IMG/VR virus record: IMGVR_UViG_3300025881_000985
Coordinates: 62,001 to 126,000 of that record
Length of the DNA: 64,000 bases
Reading direction: 5' to 3' (one strand)
Source: a virus
Shown: piece after piece, positions 1 through 9,889 of the stretch
Numbering within the stretch: the stretch's first letter is position 1
Layout: every line of letters begins with the position of its first letter
Notes under the pieces: model-generated
What the model was told of the DNA's origin: nothing
Database searches by the model: none
What the model saw: only the letters and a program-made list of their open reading frames with translations
Translations under genes and position numbers: made by a program

Positions 1-1
1 G

Positions 2-1765
2 CATACAACCGTAGCAACAGATGGACAAGTTTTAACTTGGGATAATGCTAATACTAGATGGGCACCAGCAACACCAGGCGGAAGTGCTAATGTAGGTAAC
101 TTTACATTTACTAGTAATACAATAGCAGTAACTGATGCCAATGGCGGAATTACAATTGATGCTAACGGCAATGGTGAAATTGTAATGGGTGATAATGTTG
201 GTATTAACAATACCAACCCAGGTGTTTGGTTGCATGTTGGTAACCAAGGAGACTTAACAGAAACTGGTAGTATTGCGATTGCATATGGAGATGTAACTCA
301 AGTACAAGAAAGTAAAACACAAGGTGGTGAAGCATTACTTACATGGGATTGGTCAAACGGAGTTTCAGCAGGTAGCAACGTAGACGGAACTAACCATGCA
401 ATATTTGGAATTTACAATGGTGCGTTAGCACAACCTTTTATTACGTTTGATAGACCAAGTGCAGGTAGATCAAGTCCATTACACATTGATGAAACTGGTA
501 ATGCAACATTTAAAGATGATATTATTCTTAGCCAACCTGCAGAAATAAAATTCCAAGACGGAGACAAGTCAAACTATGTTGGATTTACCGCTCCGGTTAC
601 TGTAGGAGCCAATGTTGTTTGGACACTTCCAAACACAGACGGAACACCAGGACAATACCTAATAACAGATGGATCCGGAGCACTTAGTTGGGCCGCAGGA
701 CTAGCATCAGGATTAGCCGCAACAGATTTAAGTGTTACTGTCGCAAGTGTAGGTACCGCAGGATTAACATATGATAACGCAGGTGTGTTTACATATACTC
801 CGCCAGACCTAAGCACATATTTAACAAGTGTTCCAGCACAAACTTTTGCTAGTTTAACTGGCAAACCAACTACAATAGCAGGTTATGGAATTACTGATGC
901 ATTGGCATTGGGTACAACTAGTACAACAGCTTTAGCAGGTGATACTGCACTACTAGCATTGGGTACAACTAGTACAACAGCTTTAGCAGGTGATACAGCT
1001 ATTCCTAGTGCATTAACAGATTTAGGAATTACAGACGGTACCGCAGGACAACAACTAACAACAGATGGTAGTGGAAACTTTACTTTCCAAGCCGCTGGTA
1101 GTGGTAGCGGTATTGCACTAACTGATCTAAGTGTTACAACTGGCTCAGCAAGTAGCGGTGGAACACTAGCTTATGATAACTCCACTGGAGTGTTTAGTTT
1201 TGCACCAGCAGACACGTCAACATTTATTACAGCAACTTCAACTAATACACTCACAAATAAAACAATGGGTGCTACTACAATGGGTGGGCATCTAATTCCA
1301 GATTCCGATGCCGCATACGATTTTGGTAATGCAACTAACAAAATTAGACATTTGTTCCTGAGCAATAACAGTATTAAATTTGGAGATTCTGAACTAGCCT
1401 TGGGCGTTGATGTTACAGCAGGTACTATTCAGTTTAACACACATACTATTGCAACAAGTACTACTGAAGTTAACGATACGCCAGGTGCTCTTGACATTAC
1501 AAAACGCAATCATTTTGTTACCCCAGGTGTAAATTACACACTAGCAGATGGAACTTATACAGGTCAAGAATTGCATATATGGAAATCAGGACTTGCTACT
1601 GGTGTTTGTGATATTACAATAGCAAATGCAATACATACCAATGCCGGCGATGTTACAGCGGCAGTAGCCGCCTTTGTTTGGAGACTAACAGGTGCTCAAG
1701 GTAGATTCAGTTGCATATGGAACGGAACACAATGGATTATTGGAGACGGTGGAATTGCCGCTTAA
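2..1765 (+). CDS. Fibre-like virion protein, 5' end outside window
   Basis: The frame is open from the first complete codon of the window, so the true start lies upstream; the ATG at 185 is internal. The visible 587 residues are rich in Gly, Thr, Ala and Ser, with low-complexity beta-type segments typical of phage tail fibres. A 17-residue unit (ALGTTSTTALAGDTALL) is repeated in tandem near the middle. The C-terminal part has a WRLTGAQG...WNGTQWIIGDGG ending, the sort of compact beta-domain seen at the tips of marine phage fibres. It heads a run of four co-directional structural genes. Function as host-binding or fibre protein is inferred from composition and context only. Confidence 0.6.
   Translation, partial: HTTVATDGQVLTWDNANTRWAPATPGGSANVGNFTFTSNTIAVTDANGGITIDANGNGEIVMGDNVGINNTNPGVWLHVGNQGDLTETGSIAIAYGDVTQVQESKTQGGEALLTWDWSNGVSAGSNVDGTNHAIFGIYNGALAQPFITFDRPSAGRSSPLHIDETGNATFKDDIILSQPAEIKFQDGDKSNYVGFTAPVTVGANVVWTLPNTDGTPGQYLITDGSGALSWAAGLASGLAATDLSVTVASVGTAGLTYDNAGVFTYTPPDLSTYLTSVPAQTFASLTGKPTTIAGYGITDALALGTTSTTALAGDTALLALGTTSTTALAGDTAIPSALTDLGITDGTAGQQLTTDGSGNFTFQAAGSGSGIALTDLSVTTGSASSGGTLAYDNSTGVFSFAPADTSTFITATSTNTLTNKTMGATTMGGHLIPDSDAAYDFGNATNKIRHLFLSNNSIKFGDSELALGVDVTAGTIQFNTHTIATSTTEVNDTPGALDITKRNHFVTPGVNYTLADGTYTGQELHIWKSGLATGVCDITIANAIHTNAGDVTAAVAAFVWRLTGAQGRFSCIWNGTQWIIGDGGIAA
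905..1006 (+). repeat. Tandem 51-bp coding repeat (2 copies)
   Basis: Two adjacent 51-bp units (905-955 and 956-1006) share their first 41 bases exactly and encode the 17-residue unit beginning ALGTTSTT. The period is a whole number of codons, so the copy number could change without a frameshift. Confidence 0.85.
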
Positions 1766-1772
1766 TAACATG

Positions 1773-1779
1773 ATAAATA
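1773..1779 (+). promoter_or_regulatory. T4-type late promoter box
   Basis: ATAAATA followed by CTG lies in the short gap before the structural gene at 1800, about 20 nt upstream of its ATG. The same ATAAATACT core recurs at 25062 and 31062. Confidence 0.55.
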
Positions 1780-1799
1780 CTGTAAGGAAAGATTAAAAT

Positions 1800-2780
1800 A
1801 TGCCTAGTTTAGATACAATTAATATTGGTGCCTCAGCAAACGATGGGTCCGGCGATAGCATACGTGAAGCATTTAGTAAAGCACGTAATAATTTTAACAC
1901 AATTGAAACTACTTTAGTTCCAACTCTAATTAGTACGGCCGTTGCTAATATTAGTGCAACTTTCTCAGGCGGTACAATTACTAACGACACTAGTTTTACT
2001 TCAGCAACCAATGCAACTAACTCAACATCAGGTGCGTTACAAGTAACTGGTGGTGTTGGCGTAGGTGGAGATGCATTCTTTGCAAACAACTTAACTGCTA
2101 CAACGATTAATTCATCTTCGTATACAGCAACTGGAACAGTTACAGCAAATGCTTTTGCTGGCCCAATTAACGGAGCAGTCGGTGGAACAACACCAGCCGC
2201 TGGTGCGTTTACAACTATTACATCTAGTTCTGGATATACAGGTACAGTAACTGGAGCAGTGACAGGAGACGTAACTGGCAATTTAACAGGTAACGTAACA
2301 GGTAACGTAACTGGTGACTTAACTGGCAGTTCAACTGGTGCTCATGATGGTACAGTTGGAGCAACTACACCAGCAACAGGTGCATTTACAAATGTAACTG
2401 CCACAGGAACTGTTACAGCTCAAACTGGAATGACTGCTACTACAGGTAACATTCGAGTATTAAACGGAAACTTGTATTGTTTAACAACTGGTACCGGAGA
2501 CGGTAGAATTGAAACAACTGTTTTTGTATCAGGCTTTGGAGCTTTTAGACGTGGACAAATTGGACAGTCAGGCGGAAGTGGCGATCCTAGTAATCCAAAC
2601 AATTTTGCAATTTATACAGAAGACGGCAACTTAATAGTTAAAACTAATAGTATTCCAAGTAGTGCAACTGATACCGGCACTGAAGGTGAAGTTATTATTG
2701 GCACCGACTCTGGAACAACATATATCTATTATTGTACTGCCGCAAACACTTGGGTACGTAGTGCTTTCGCTACTTGGTAA
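1800..2780 (+). CDS. Fibre-like virion protein with NFNTIET N-terminal module
   Basis: A 326-residue protein. Residues 1-40 carry an N-terminal module (INIGASANDGSGDSIREAF then RNNFNTIET) that I associate with marine T4-like virion proteins; a related module begins the gene at 8138. The middle has Val-Thr-Gly ladder repeats (VTGDVTGNLTGNVTGNVTGD, about residues 160-180), which suggest a repetitive beta-structure shaft. A late-type box lies 20 nt upstream and AAGGAA serves as ribosome binding site. Likely a fibre or fibre-adaptor; the attachment partner is unknown. Confidence 0.6.
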   Translation: MPSLDTINIGASANDGSGDSIREAFSKARNNFNTIETTLVPTLISTAVANISATFSGGTITNDTSFTSATNATNSTSGALQVTGGVGVGGDAFFANNLTATTINSSSYTATGTVTANAFAGPINGAVGGTTPAAGAFTTITSSSGYTGTVTGAVTGDVTGNLTGNVTGNVTGDLTGSSTGAHDGTVGATTPATGAFTNVTATGTVTAQTGMTATTGNIRVLNGNLYCLTTGTGDGRIETTVFVSGFGAFRRGQIGQSGGSGDPSNPNNFAIYTEDGNLIVKTNSIPSSATDTGTEGEVIIGTDSGTTYIYYCTAANTWVRSAFATW

Positions 2781-2790
2781 GGAATAGATA

Positions 2791-5700
2791 ATGGCAATCG
2801 GTGAAGTTGCACGACATAAGTGGATAACACAAGGTGGAGATATCGGGACTGTTCCTGAACTTGAGTTCATTGACATTCCGCTTGAAGTTACCAATCCAAC
2901 TCAAGACAATATTATATTTGATTTAATTAGTGGTGAGTTGCCTCCTGGTGTGCAAATTGAACGTATGCCTGGTGCAATTCAAGGTGTTCCTGTTGTACTG
3001 GATCCATTACCAGTTGACGAAGCAAGAACATATCGTTTTAGTATTAGAGCTTCATCAACCTCAGGCATTGTTACAGACAGAAGTTTTGAAATAACTGTTA
3101 CTAACTTATTTCCTCCTTATATTACTCCTCGTACTGCCAACCTTGGTACAGTATTTGATGGAACATATTATAAGAAACAACTAAGTGCTACAGAACCAAA
3201 CCCAAATGCAGTATTGAATTGGACTGTAGCAAGTGGGCAACTACCACCAGGCATTACACTGAGTTCAAGCGGATTAATTAGTGGATATATTACAATTGAG
3301 TCCACTGATGCAGACAATGTTATTCCGGGTTACGATGCACAGAGTTCAGGTGGATCAGTAGCATTTTATGATGTAGCCGGTTGGGATACTTTAGGTCGCA
3401 GTAGAAATAGAAAATATACTTTTACTGTACAAGTATCTGATGGAAGCAGTGTTGATAGTTTAACTTATCAACTTGGTATTGCAAGTAAAATATTATTCAC
3501 AGCAGACCAGGATCATACATCTATTAGCGGTAGTGCAGAACAACCAATTGCTATTAGTGCAGACAACGACGAACTCTCAATAGATGCTGACAACAGATAC
3601 GTTCCGGTTATTACAACTCCTCCAGCAAGTTTACCACAAGTTAGACAAGAAAACTTCTTTGCATATAAATTTGATGCATTGGACTTTGAGGGAGACCCAA
3701 TTGAGTTCCAATTTAGATTGGCTGAGGGCGGAAGTTTTGATCAAGGTGGCGGTGCTATATTTGGTTGGAAAGATCCACGCAACGGTAATGGTGTCACTGG
3801 ACAATTTGAACCCAACGAAGGCAGAGCAAAAAACAACCCACGTACAGTACAGTATTTTGATACTGATGAACATGAACTAGCATATAACTTAATTACAGAA
3901 AATTATCCAGTAGGAAGTCAATTTGATATTATAGGTGTATGGTATGAAACCGACGCCGGTGTTGTTACTATATTTGAAGAAGGTGTTGACTTTACTGTTA
4001 ACGTAACCAACACATTGGTTACAGTAACTGATCCTGCTGATGTTCCAGACAATGGACGTCTTGCAGTTGACTTTTATATTATATTACCAGACAATACATT
4101 TGGTGTTGGTAGCGGATTAGACGAAGGACTTTATGATCAAAGTGAAAGCAAACTTCCACCAACATTAACAATTGATGCCAATGGCTGGCTTAATGGTTAT
4201 GTTGATCCTCAAGTTGAAGATAGAAAAGTATACGAATTTATTATTTCTGCTAACAAAATAGAAGATGCAACATACGAAAGTGCTCCTGTACAATTTGCTT
4301 TAACAATATTAGGTAGTTTAACTGATACAATTACTTGGGTAACTCCAACAGACTTGGGTTCACTTATTCCAGGTGAAGTAAGTCAGTTGAGTGTACAAGC
4401 AACCAGTGCCAACGGACAGGCAATTACATATAGTATTGAAGAAGACACAAAAGTTAATACACCACAAGGTTTAAGTTTAGATATATTACCAAATGGGTTT
4501 ATTAGTGGACGTACCTCGTTTAGAACATTTCAAATGGATTCAGGTGTAGTTACATTTGATAAAGGTAAAACTCTTTTTGATAATAAATACGAGTTCACTG
4601 TAACTGCTACCACTGTAGACGGATTAGTTAGTAGTAACAGAACATTTACTCTGCGTCTAAATCCACGTTACACAAGACCATATGAAAACTTGTATCTGAA
4701 AGCATTGCCAACACAAGCACAAAGACAATCATTCTTGGATATTGTAAACAACCAAGCAATATTCCCAGACAACTTGATATTCAGAAAAGAAGATCCATGG
4801 TTTGGTAGAGCTAAAACTATTAAGTTCCTTGCACTTGCTGGAGTTAATCCAAGCACACTTGCAAGTTATACCGAAGCCATTGACAAAAACCATTACACTA
4901 AAAAGATTGATTTTGGTAAAGTAAAAACAGCGAGAGCAGTTGATGAGTTCTACAACGTAAAATACGAAGTAGTATATGTTGAAGTTGAAGATCCGCAAAA
5001 CATCAATGATACTGATGTTACTTTGTCAAACAAAGTTGGAACAATAACTCCGCCAATGGGAGGACAGTTCTTCCTTGACAGTGAACAGCCAACAATTAAC
5101 AAATACATTGACGAACAGGGTGTGGAATACGATACTATCTATCCTAATACATTTGAAAATATGAATACTAGAGTTATCAATTCATTGGGCTATAGTGCTA
5201 GAGGTGTATTCCCAGACTGGATGTTAAGTGTACAAGAAGATAAAACAGTAATTGGATTTAAACGTGCGGTGGTATTGGCTTATACAGTACCGGGTGCAAG
5301 TAAGTTAATTGCTTATAGATTAAAAAGTAATAACGTAAGTTTCAGCAAAATTGAATTTGTTGTAGACAGATACCAACTTGATAACGTACTGAGTAAAAAC
5401 TTTGACATTCCGCAAAACCAGTTTCTACCAAGTGAAGAAACAACCTATGATAGACTATTAATTGGCCCAGGTGAACTACAATACCCAGTTACATATGCTG
5501 TTGAACAATCATTCGATAGTATTCATTTAAGAACCAAAGCATATATTAATGATAACCAAGCCGCCAATCCTTTATTACCTCCAGGAATTGATGGTACTAA
5601 GAATTACAAACATGGCGAAACTCTTATCTTTGCTAAACAGGAAGGTTTTGCTAATGTAGCAAGTCCTGATACAGATGGATGGGTCGAATATCAAAACTTA

Positions 5701-8136
5701 TTTGTTGGTGATATTCCAGGAGATGGAATTGAAAGTGAAGCCGTTACAGAAAATGGCGAGCGTGTTAGCAGTAGCCTTACAAGCGGAAATGCAAATTGGA
5801 CATTTAGTAATGGAACAGTAAGTATAAAAGCAACAGGGTTACCTTATCATAGTAGAGGCAATCCAGCGGCACCGTTTAATTCAGCCGCTCAATCATATAG
5901 TATGACATGGTCGAACCATGCCGGTAGAGATTATCCAAACTCAGGAACTAAAACACCATTACCATTGAACCATATTGGTTTTTGGCTAAACGGAGTTGCA
6001 ATTTATAACCCTGCAGGAGGTGATCGTGCTCCAATTGGTATGTCACCTATTGCAGGAATGAACTTTAACCTTGCTTTTCAAAGTGCGACTGACTTAGGAT
6101 ATTCTTTTGGAGATGATTTAGCTGGCGGTCATGCAGATGTTAACGGAGTGTATAGTTATAGAGATCGCACATTTACACAATCCTGGACAAGTGGAATTGG
6201 AGCAACAGACAATTCAGTTGGCGGTAAAGAATTAGAACAAATTCCTTATATAGGTAGCAACTTAGCTCACCCTGATGGACATAGTAAAATACTTGGTTGG
6301 TCATTAGACGGATATCCAATTTACGGACCTAATGGTTATACTAACTATAACGACAATACTTCAGCAGTAATTAGAATGACTAGTGCTTGGGCTATCAAAT
6401 CAGATTTTAGTCACAGGACTGGTGTTGCAAATGATCCATCAACATATCCATTGGGCATATTCATTGAAGATTTTGAACATGTAGGTGGCGGAACTCTTGA
6501 CAAGTGGAACGGAAGGTATTGTGTTACACCTGACTATCCAACTGGAACTTATGCTTACTTTGTTACAGAAGATGCTGACGGTGATGCAGTTTATCCATAT
6601 GTAATTGGCCAAGAGTATTACGGTTATGCAAGTGCGTTTGATATTAGCACTAGCAACAGTGGTTTAGGATTTGAACCAGCTGGCACTGATTTAATTAGTT
6701 CAGGGTCAATGACTGACTACGATGGTGTATTTGGATTTGATTCATATAAAGTTATTCCGGGTTTCCGTGAAAGAGGATTAACTATTTCACAATTACTATT
6801 AGTGAATACTGCGGCAAGTGGTTCAACTAGTTTTGATGTTGAATACCAATACGGAGCGGATCTAATAGGAAAAGCCTTTTTAGCACCTAGTAACGATGCC
6901 ATACCAGATAATACAAAAATCTTACAACAACAGACAGTTGATATTAGTGTAACGCCAGGCGTTGTAAGTTTAGTTACACGTCTTGTAGTTAACAACCCAA
7001 GTACTATTGGTTTAACCAAAGGTTCACCAGTTGATATTGTATCAGCAGTAACTTCAACACAGATTGGTGTTGGAGATACTATTATTGTTGACAGTATTCC
7101 AAGCGATCTAAAACCAGGTATGAGTATACAAGGAAAAAATATACCAGCTGAAACTTATATTAGAGCAGTTGATAGTGGTACAAATAGAATCGAAACTACT
7201 AGTCAACTTAGTACAGTAGAGAGCGGTACTATAATTAGATACCTACAAACAAATCAACGTGCTGGTATCTGGAGAATCAATATCACTGGAACACAAACAC
7301 TAGTAAACTTTGATCATACAGCTCATTATGCATTGAACTATAAATGGAGTGACATACATGGACAAGCCTGGAGTACATTCTTATTAAACAATCCTAATGC
7401 AATTGATGGTGTTCGTAGTATTGCTGACCTTCAAGATAAAGAACTTATTTTCCTAGGCGACATAGGTAACGAAGACGGCTGGACACCTAAGGATATATGG
7501 GACTTAACAAGGTATGATCCAGATGCAATCAGCGGAACCACTATTCCGTATCATAATAGACGTCAAGTTTGGAAACTAACATTCCAAGAAACAGATATAA
7601 TTATTAATCAGAGAGTTGCACCCAGTGACGTACTAGACTTTGATGCGTTCGATGAGGATAAGCAGTTTCAACCATTTATCCTTGGTAAAGAGTATATTAT
7701 GCAACTTACCCTAGTAACTGCAAAAGATGTAGAGCGTGGCGATAGAGTACGTGTTACGCTAGGAACATATAAAGATAAGGACATGTCACTTGATTTTGCT
7801 GATAATTACACTGAAACTGAAATAATTATATCAGATGAACTAGTTAGACTTGATTTTGTTCGTGAAATTGACGTTGGAACGAAGATTAAAGTAGCAAAAG
7901 GGCAGAGTTACGGTTTCTCTTTCCTAACGTATGATGCTACATTAGAGGCCGATCAAACCGTGCCAAAGTATAAATATTGGAAAGGGAGTGTAGAAGCAGA
8001 GCCCGGCACCGACAACAAAGACTATACCAGGTTTGATGGTGGAGGTACCCGTTTCTTCAATTACAGAGATAGTTATCATAAGCCTGAAGACGGTGATAAA
8101 TATATTAAATTCCCACAGATAGGAGTGTTTACATAA
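2791..8136 (+). CDS. Giant structural adhesin with Ig-like and YHYH domains
   Basis: A 1781-residue virion protein. The N-terminal third holds putative Ig-like (He_PIG type) domains, recognisable by repeated LPPG followed by G-x-I-x-G signatures (near residues 50-70 and 150-170). Around residues 1015-1270 is a YHYH-type domain: YHSRG, a long Gly/Asn-rich insert, then LGWSLDGYPIYGPNGY and GRYCVTPDYPTGTYAYFVT. The final 300 residues are mixed alpha/beta. Start ATG follows AAGGAA with 6-nt spacing. The next gene begins one base after its stop, so the two are probably co-translated. YHYH domains occur in marine phage and bacterial surface proteins, but their ligand is not known to me; a receptor-binding or baseplate-associated role is inferred. 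Confidence 0.65.
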   Translation: MAIGEVARHKWITQGGDIGTVPELEFIDIPLEVTNPTQDNIIFDLISGELPPGVQIERMPGAIQGVPVVLDPLPVDEARTYRFSIRASSTSGIVTDRSFEITVTNLFPPYITPRTANLGTVFDGTYYKKQLSATEPNPNAVLNWTVASGQLPPGITLSSSGLISGYITIESTDADNVIPGYDAQSSGGSVAFYDVAGWDTLGRSRNRKYTFTVQVSDGSSVDSLTYQLGIASKILFTADQDHTSISGSAEQPIAISADNDELSIDADNRYVPVITTPPASLPQVRQENFFAYKFDALDFEGDPIEFQFRLAEGGSFDQGGGAIFGWKDPRNGNGVTGQFEPNEGRAKNNPRTVQYFDTDEHELAYNLITENYPVGSQFDIIGVWYETDAGVVTIFEEGVDFTVNVTNTLVTVTDPADVPDNGRLAVDFYIILPDNTFGVGSGLDEGLYDQSESKLPPTLTIDANGWLNGYVDPQVEDRKVYEFIISANKIEDATYESAPVQFALTILGSLTDTITWVTPTDLGSLIPGEVSQLSVQATSANGQAITYSIEEDTKVNTPQGLSLDILPNGFISGRTSFRTFQMDSGVVTFDKGKTLFDNKYEFTVTATTVDGLVSSNRTFTLRLNPRYTRPYENLYLKALPTQAQRQSFLDIVNNQAIFPDNLIFRKEDPWFGRAKTIKFLALAGVNPSTLASYTEAIDKNHYTKKIDFGKVKTARAVDEFYNVKYEVVYVEVEDPQNINDTDVTLSNKVGTITPPMGGQFFLDSEQPTINKYIDEQGVEYDTIYPNTFENMNTRVINSLGYSARGVFPDWMLSVQEDKTVIGFKRAVVLAYTVPGASKLIAYRLKSNNVSFSKIEFVVDRYQLDNVLSKNFDIPQNQFLPSEETTYDRLLIGPGELQYPVTYAVEQSFDSIHLRTKAYINDNQAANPLLPPGIDGTKNYKHGETLIFAKQEGFANVASPDTDGWVEYQNLFVGDIPGDGIESEAVTENGERVSSSLTSGNANWTFSNGTVSIKATGLPYHSRGNPAAPFNSAAQSYSMTWSNHAGRDYPNSGTKTPLPLNHIGFWLNGVAIYNPAGGDRAPIGMSPIAGMNFNLAFQSATDLGYSFGDDLAGGHADVNGVYSYRDRTFTQSWTSGIGATDNSVGGKELEQIPYIGSNLAHPDGHSKILGWSLDGYPIYGPNGYTNYNDNTSAVIRMTSAWAIKSDFSHRTGVANDPSTYPLGIFIEDFEHVGGGTLDKWNGRYCVTPDYPTGTYAYFVTEDADGDAVYPYVIGQEYYGYASAFDISTSNSGLGFEPAGTDLISSGSMTDYDGVFGFDSYKVIPGFRERGLTISQLLLVNTAASGSTSFDVEYQYGADLIGKAFLAPSNDAIPDNTKILQQQTVDISVTPGVVSLVTRLVVNNPSTIGLTKGSPVDIVSAVTSTQIGVGDTIIVDSIPSDLKPGMSIQGKNIPAETYIRAVDSGTNRIETTSQLSTVESGTIIRYLQTNQRAGIWRINITGTQTLVNFDHTAHYALNYKWSDIHGQAWSTFLLNNPNAIDGVRSIADLQDKELIFLGDIGNEDGWTPKDIWDLTRYDPDAISGTTIPYHNRRQVWKLTFQETDIIINQRVAPSDVLDFDAFDEDKQFQPFILGKEYIMQLTLVTAKDVERGDRVRVTLGTYKDKDMSLDFADNYTETEIIISDELVRLDFVREIDVGTKIKVAKGQSYGFSFLTYDATLEADQTVPKYKYWKGSVEAEPGTDNKDYTRFDGGGTRFFNYRDSYHKPEDGDKYIKFPQIGVFT

Positions 8137-8137
8137 G

Positions 8138-8911
8138 ATGTCATCAGAAATCAACCCATTTAACATTAATGGCAGTTTTCCTATTGCAGGTCAAGACAAC
8201 GATAGCCAAGGCTTTCGTGATAACTTTACTAATACCCGCAATAACTTTAACTTAGCCAAAACAGAATTAGAGGACTTACAGAATAAAGTAGTTCTCAAAA
8301 GCCCATTAAGCGGAGAGCTGGCGACAGACGCGGCTTACAATAATCTTAATGGCACAGTATTAACGGCGCCAGAACTTAAAGCATGGCGCTCAACCAAAGT
8401 TCTTAAAGATCCAGCAGGAGCCAGCGTAGACGTTGACTTCTCAGCAGGAAACTTTTATCAACTTGTAACAAATGCTTCAACAACCTTAAGTTTTTCAGGT
8501 TTTCCAAACGATGCTTATTCAGCAATACGTGTTTGGTTAACAGTTGATGCTTCACATACAGTTACATTACCAAGTGGTGTAATGGTTGGAGCAAGTACAA
8601 TTGAAGGATTTGATGTAAGTAACGACAGTGTTACTTTTGCCGCAACAGGCAGTTATTTGTGGGAAATTAGTTCTTATAATGGTAGCACATTCTTTATTGA
8701 AGACTTGAGCAGAAACAGAAATGCAGTAACTACACTAGCTATTTCTAATCTTGTTACATTTACTCCATTAGCCGCTGAACCATCTGGTGCAATTGATGGC
8801 ACTGTGGCAGTAGCAAACGGACTTGCCGCAGGATGGGATCCAGCTTCAGTTGGTGGAACAACATCATATCCAGTATACTATGATGGAGCCGCTTGGCACA
8901 AGATGATTTAA
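8138..8911 (+). CDS. Virion protein sharing the NFN N-terminal module
   Basis: A 257-residue protein whose first 45 residues (FRDNFTNTRNNFNLAKTELEDLQ) resemble the module at the start of the gene at 1800, followed by a short helical stretch and a beta-rich remainder (SGVMVGASTIEGF, SGNFYQLVTNASTTLSFSGF). It ends in VYYDGAAWHKMI, a typical fibre tip ending. It is the last gene of the structural run and is followed by a weak hairpin and then an early-type promoter. Fibre or collar protein is the likeliest role; no enzyme motif is visible. Confidence 0.55.
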   Translation: MSSEINPFNINGSFPIAGQDNDSQGFRDNFTNTRNNFNLAKTELEDLQNKVVLKSPLSGELATDAAYNNLNGTVLTAPELKAWRSTKVLKDPAGASVDVDFSAGNFYQLVTNASTTLSFSGFPNDAYSAIRVWLTVDASHTVTLPSGVMVGASTIEGFDVSNDSVTFAATGSYLWEISSYNGSTFFIEDLSRNRNAVTTLAISNLVTFTPLAAEPSGAIDGTVAVANGLAAGWDPASVGGTTSYPVYYDGAAWHKMI

Positions 8912-8930
8912 GGTAATTAACTTACCTTTT
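8912..8930 (+). terminator. Weak hairpin plus T-run after the fibre operon
   Basis: GGTAA and TTACC form a 5-bp stem with a 5-nt loop, followed by TTTT. The stem is short, but its position between the structural operon and a new promoter supports a terminator. Confidence 0.35.
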
Positions 8931-8944
8931 GGTTGATTTTTACA

Positions 8945-8973
8945 TTGACTCCTTGTTGTAACTAATATATACT
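8945..8973 (+). promoter_or_regulatory. Sigma70-type promoter for the mazG operon
   Basis: TTGACT (8945-8950) and TATACT (8968-8973) are separated by exactly 17 bp, with AAGGAG and the mazG ATG just downstream. Confidence 0.75.
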
Positions 8974-9002
8974 ATTAGTAATTAGTTCCAAGGAGTTTTT
9001 GT

Positions 9003-9416
9003 ATGACTAAAGAAATTGATCTCGACAAATATGCCGAGTTTGTTGATGCTGTTACTAGCAATGAAAGTAAAGCAAACAACGATTATATTATGCGTTGGAC
9101 TACACTTGTAAATCAACGCAATGCCAACCTACCTCGAATGTTAACCGCATGCCTCGGACTTAGTGCTGAAGCAGGTGAGTTTACTGAAATTGTTAAAAAA
9201 ATTGTATTCCAAGGCAAACCATTGGATGACGATAACATCTTTCACATGAAGCGTGAGCTTGGTGATGTAATGTGGTATTGGATGCAAGCCTGTATGGCAT
9301 TAGAGCTTGATCCCAATGATGTCATTGCAGAAAATGTAAAGAAGTTAGAAGCACGTTATCCTGGAGGTAGCTTTGATACATTTCAGAGCGAAAATAGGAA
9401 AGAAGGAGATTTATGA
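9003..9416 (+). CDS. mazG: MazG-like nucleotide pyrophosphohydrolase
   Basis: A 137-residue all-alpha protein with the MazG metal-binding signature: EAGEF (E56, E59) and ELGD (E85, D88), the ExxE...ExxD arrangement that binds Mg2+. MazG-family enzymes hydrolyse (d)NTPs, and phage members have been linked to nucleotide pool control during infection. AAGGAG precedes the ATG, and a strong sigma70 promoter lies 30 nt further upstream, so early expression is likely. It overlaps the next gene by 4 nt (ATGA). Substrate preference cannot be read from sequence. Confidence 0.85.
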   Translation: MTKEIDLDKYAEFVDAVTSNESKANNDYIMRWTTLVNQRNANLPRMLTACLGLSAEAGEFTEIVKKIVFQGKPLDDDNIFHMKRELGDVMWYWMQACMALELDPNDVIAENVKKLEARYPGGSFDTFQSENRKEGDL

Positions 9417-9604
9417 GTTATCCTAAACGTACAGGTCCAAACAGTTGGATAGTAGAAGTAAAACAGGACGGAAAATCAAAAGAACTATACTTAGAGTTTC
9501 CGGTTGGCAGTATTGATCAAGCTGGTTGGGATGTCGGTGATGATCTTATTTGGGAAGAATTAGATGAAAAAACATGGTCAATATCTAAAAAAGAAACACA
9601 ATGA
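9413..9604 (+). CDS. Small AbrB/SpoVT-like protein
   Basis: A 63-residue protein whose second half (LYLEFPVGSIDQAGWDVGDD then a WSISKK ending) follows the swapped-hairpin AbrB/MazE pattern of polar-aromatic-GW-VGD followed by a final beta strand. Such proteins usually bind DNA, but no target can be named. Start and stop codons overlap both neighbours (ATGA), so it belongs to the mazG operon. Alternative: an unrelated small beta protein. Confidence 0.5.
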   Translation: MSYPKRTGPNSWIVEVKQDGKSKELYLEFPVGSIDQAGWDVGDDLIWEELDEKTWSISKKETQ

Positions 9605-9810
9605 GTGGACAAAGACGTTATCTAAGAGTTTGGGCTAGAACAGTTGGTATGCCAATTGGTTTAAATGATGAAGATAAACCAGAGTTTCTTCCTATTACTC
9701 AAACAGAGGTACGTAGGGCTTTAGCCTTTCGTACTTTTTGGATTGTATTACATGTACTAACATGTTTTATGATTATAGCTGGAAATGCTAAAGCATTAGG
9801 CTGGTGGTGA
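9601..9810 (+). CDS. Small single-pass membrane protein
   Basis: A 69-residue protein with a polar N-terminal half and one hydrophobic segment near the C terminus (residues about 42-60, FWIVLHVLTCFMIIAG). It overlaps the previous gene by ATGA and closes the mazG operon. Function unknown. Confidence 0.6.
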   Translation: MSGQRRYLRVWARTVGMPIGLNDEDKPEFLPITQTEVRRALAFRTFWIVLHVLTCFMIIAGNAKALGWW

Positions 9811-9889
9811 TACCAAACCATTTAAAAATTGCAAAAAACGCAAGATACGACAATAAGTAATGTTGTATAAACGACATAAGGAGAAAACA

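Noticed and set aside
905-1006. CRISPR-like repeat
   Set aside because: Units are directly adjacent, in coding phase and only two in number; no spacers.
1793-2281. Long minus-strand open frame opposite the fibre gene
   Set aside because: It is the mirror of the Val-Thr-Gly repeats on the plus strand; composition is Pro/Val-rich nonsense and there is no ribosome site.
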